6,464 nucleotides of DNA from Planctomycetota bacterium (GTDB taxonomy: Bacteria; Planctomycetota; Phycisphaerae; Sedimentisphaerales; SG8-4), in the NCBI GenBank assembly GCA_030607345.1, contig JAUWKC010000103.1, positions 1 to 6,464 on the forward strand. Reading direction: 5' to 3'. Under the pieces are notes generated by a model, which was not told where the DNA came from, ran no database searches, and worked only from the letters and a program-made list of their open reading frames with translations. This document shows positions 4,633-6,464 of the stretch, in pieces. The number at the start of each line of letters is the position of its first letter. The stretch's first letter is position 1. Position numbers and translations under genes: made by a program.

Positions 4633-6464
4633 CTATTCCGTCTTCTGCTCTGCGTCCTCTGTCTTCTGTCCTTTGTCTTTATCCTGCGCCAGCGCCTCGA
4701 AATAGGCGCTTATCATATGCTCGTAGCCCTTGAAATGATACTGCTGTTTGACGCCGGTCTTATCGTCCAATTTCTCGCCCGCTGCTTTGTCTTTGGTATA
4801 TTGCAGTGCAATTTGTCTGCCCAATGCCCGGTGCGATTTCTTCAGCGAGCCGACCACTTCGTCGTAAGCGCTTCGGATACCAACGCCATCGCCGGTCTTG
4901 ATAGATTCCTCTACGCCTTTCATCGCCTGAATAGACTTTTCAAGTTCCATTGTCGGCAGATTATGACTTTCGAGCTTGAGCACCAGCTCTTGTGCCGACT
5001 GCCGGACGTTAAGCTGTTTTTCCTCTGTAGCTTTCATCATATCCAATACTTTCGACGGCAGCTTACCACCCCGCCCGAACATAGTGCTATGGTCGCTGCT
5101 TTTGCCGAGCCCCGAGCCGCCCGTTTGCGCCTTCGTGTCCTCATCTTTGACCTGGCCGCTTTCTAATGGCGTGTTCGAGACCCGTTCCCGCAAACCGTAC
5201 TCATTGTCGGACAGCGCCTTGGCTACCGGCTCTACCAACTGACCGTCGGACATGCCACTGCGTCCGGCCCCGCTGCGACCCTGAATAATATTATCCTCCG
5301 GCTTCTGGTCACCGGTCTTACCCTTGGCGCTGGTACTGCTTATAGTTCCATCGGAAACCGGCCCGGCCGTATGGTCAAGAGAATTAAGATAGCTGCCGAT
5401 ATCTTCAACCTCAGGCCGCATTTCTTCTTCCGTCGTAATCAAATCAGCTACCAGGTCTTCGAGTTCCGACGGCAGTTCCGCTAACGGCGCAAACAACTGT
5501 TCGTCCTCGGGAATTTCCGCAATAAATTGAATGCTGTCATAAAATCCCAGCGTCGCCTCGCAGTTTATCATCAGCTCCTCAGCCATCTCCACCGTCTCGG
5601 TTTCCAGGCGATGGGCATCAACTCGCGCCTGACGCATATCTGCAGCTTGTTCGGCTTGCTCGGCAAGCTCCTGCGCCTCCTCATAGATGCTCGTCATCGA
5701 ATCAACCATCGCATCGTCGCCAAAGTCCAGCAGGTCAAGATTAGTAAAATCGTTCACCACATCCGACAAAATCTCCGCCAGTTTCGACTGGTCCATCGCA
5801 AGTTCTTCAAACCGGTCTTCATCGGCGGTACTGAAGTCTTCCGGCGGCTTATCCATAATCATTTGCCGTTCCTGCATTATCTCCTTTTGTTTCTTGACGA
5901 ACTCGTCCAGTTCCATAGTCATTTCTTTGAGCGACTCTTCTACGCTTGCATCAAGTGACTCGATACTTTGGCCTAAAATTTCCGCCGCCGCCTTTTCTTC
6001 TTCAGCCTGCTTCTGTTTGGCAATTATACCTTTGAGCGCGATGAGTTGTTCGAGCAGAAAAGCCTGCTGCTTTTCGACAGACTGTAACGAACGAGAAATA
6101 ACAGATTTATTAGCCGCCCCGCTGAAAGCGGGTTTGATCCGACCCGCCGCTGGCGGGGCTCCTTTTGTCTTTGCATCTGTTACAACGACAGCTTTTATTT
6201 TCTCCATTACGCGGGAATGTTCATCGTCTCTAAGCTCGACAAGTTTATTAACAAATCTCGGACGCGGCGGTGTCGATACATCCCAGGCCTCGGTCATATA
6301 ATCACCGACACGCTTCTGCTTTTTGCTCAATTCGCCCTGATGTCTTTGCAGGCTCTCGATGTTTTCAGTTTCTTTCCTGCTTCTATCAATCACATCATCC
6401 AGATTCGTCAACACATTTTCCGTTACACCCAAGGCCGTCTGCTGGGCCTCAATTGCCTTGTCCA
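4633..6464 (-). CDS. Large coiled-coil protein with Gly/Ser/Arg-rich cassette, planctomycete type (N-terminus outside window)
   Basis: The frame ends at TAG 4633 and is still open at the right edge, so the start lies beyond 6464; the TTG at 6432 is only an internal Leu codon. Counting from the first complete codon (Asp, 6460-6462), 609 residues are visible. Residues 1-60, 120-210 and 255-300 are rich in Glu, Lys, Gln and Ala with heptad spacing, as in long coiled coils. Residues 360-455 are low-complexity and glycine-rich, with SAKGKTGD (378-385), GRSGAGRSGMSDGQ (395-408) and SGQVKD (435-440). From recall, this cassette and a C-terminal AYFEAL motif (585-590) occur in large planctomycete proteins of unknown function, some annotated near vWA or MoxR-type genes; I could not check this. 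No transmembrane segment is visible in this part. A palindromic element encodes residues 101-118, and the last 14 residues come from a heptamer array. The PA14/PKD gene starts 155 bases downstream on the same strand. Confidence 0.85.
   Translation of the reverse strand, partial: DKAIEAQQTALGVTENVLTNLDDVIDRSRKETENIESLQRHQGELSKKQKRVGDYMTEAWDVSTPPRPRFVNKLVELRDDEHSRVMEKIKAVVVTDAKTKGAPPAAGRIKPAFSGAANKSVISRSLQSVEKQQAFLLEQLIALKGIIAKQKQAEEEKAAAEILGQSIESLDASVEESLKEMTMELDEFVKKQKEIMQERQMIMDKPPEDFSTADEDRFEELAMDQSKLAEILSDVVNDFTNLDLLDFGDDAMVDSMTSIYEEAQELAEQAEQAADMRQARVDAHRLETETVEMAEELMINCEATLGFYDSIQFIAEIPEDEQLFAPLAELPSELEDLVADLITTEEEMRPEVEDIGSYLNSLDHTAGPVSDGTISSTSAKGKTGDQKPEDNIIQGRSGAGRSGMSDGQLVEPVAKALSDNEYGLRERVSNTPLESGQVKDEDTKAQTGGSGLGKSSDHSTMFGRGGKLPSKVLDMMKATEEKQLNVRQSAQELVLKLESHNLPTMELEKSIQAMKGVEESIKTGDGVGIRSAYDEVVGSLKKSHRALGRQIALQYTKDKAAGEKLDDKTGVKQQYHFKGYEHMISAYFEALAQDKDKGQKTEDAEQKTE
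4640..4681. repeat. Degenerate heptanucleotide array forming the 3' end of the coiled-coil gene
   Basis: Six 7-base units in perfect register on the plus strand, beginning at 4640, 4647, 4654, 4661, 4668 and 4675. Five begin GTC, with consensus GTCYTYT; the units at 4640 and 4661 are identical (GTCTTCT), and only the one at 4647 (GCTCTGC) is divergent. Because 7 bases times 3 frames gives 7 codons, the protein ends in two imperfect heptapeptides, KDKGQKT and EDAEQKT, followed by a final Glu and the stop at 4633-4635. Confidence 0.65.
4691..4710. repeat. Perfect 7-bp inverted repeat within the 3' part of the coiled-coil gene
   Basis: AGCGCCT (4691-4697) pairs with AGGCGCT (4704-4710) around the 6-base loop CGAAAT. 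It lies within the codons for ISAYFEALA, a motif that looks conserved in this protein type, so the pairing may simply reflect alanine and serine codons. It sits immediately beside the heptamer array, 56 bases before the stop. Confidence 0.45.
6116..6159. repeat. Double-hairpin palindromic element, intact copy, inside the coiled-coil gene
   Basis: CCCGCT-GAA-AGCGGG (6118-6132), linker TTTGATCCGA (6133-6142), then CCCGCC-GCT-GGCGGG (6143-6157). Both 6-bp stems are perfect. The outer ends also pair, GCCCCGC (6116-6122) with GCGGGGC (6153-6159), so the element could fold either as two hairpins or as one closed unit. It encodes residues 101-118 (GAPPAAGRIKPAFSGAAN) of the visible protein, between two coiled-coil stretches, a neutral-looking linker position. 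The frame is different from that used by the two copies in the neighbouring gene. Confidence 0.9.

Noticed and set aside
6430..6432. TTG as the start of the coiled-coil gene
   Set aside because: The frame continues open with similar helical residues to the window edge and no ribosome binding site is present, so this is an internal Leu.

Overview
The window looks like chromosomal DNA of a Planctomycetota bacterium, probably from the anaerobic Phycisphaerae/Sedimentisphaerales side of the phylum. This placement is inferred from gene content, not from a marker gene. The clues are a Gfo/Idh/MocA oxidoreductase tail beside a secreted FG-GAP propeller protein, a secreted PA14-PKD-helical repeat protein, a large coiled-coil protein carrying a Gly/Ser/Arg-rich cassette that I associate with planctomycete proteins, and many short palindromic dispersed repeats.

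Layout from left to right. Positions 1-183 (+) encode the last 60 codons of a Gfo/Idh/MocA-type oxidoreductase whose start lies outside the window. It converges, with 14 bases between the stop codons, on a GC-rich minus-strand gene (198-1376) for a secreted protein with seven FG-GAP/VCBS-type calcium loops. A 407-base spacer (1377-1783) contains the ribosome binding site of that gene, a pair of hairpins and a 7-base-periodic array. Next is a minus-strand gene (1784-4477) for an 897-residue exported protein with a PA14-like module, a PKD-like module and a long helical C-terminal half. After a 155-base gap holding another double hairpin lies the 3' part of a minus-strand gene (4633 to beyond 6464) for a long coiled-coil protein. 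The two right-hand genes share strand and base composition and may be one operon read right to left. A shared envelope-associated role is plausible but not shown by the sequence.

The most striking content is the repeats, not the genes. Three copies of a 40-nt double-hairpin element with identical geometry (stem 6, loop 3, stem 6, linker 10, stem 6, loop 3, stem 6) lie inside coding sequence: two in the PA14/PKD gene and one in the coiled-coil gene. Two copies match at 39 of 40 bases but are translated in different frames. The third has paired base changes that preserve both stems. All three leave the host reading frame open, so the element contributes 13-18 residue peptide inserts, recalling the palindromic elements inserted in Rickettsia genes. 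Differently built double hairpins sit in both spacers, and degenerate heptanucleotide arrays sit at the 3' ends of the two right-hand minus-strand genes. Together these suggest a genome shaped by small structured mobile repeats.

No RNA genes, CRISPR array, transposase, attachment site or convincing rho-independent terminator was found.
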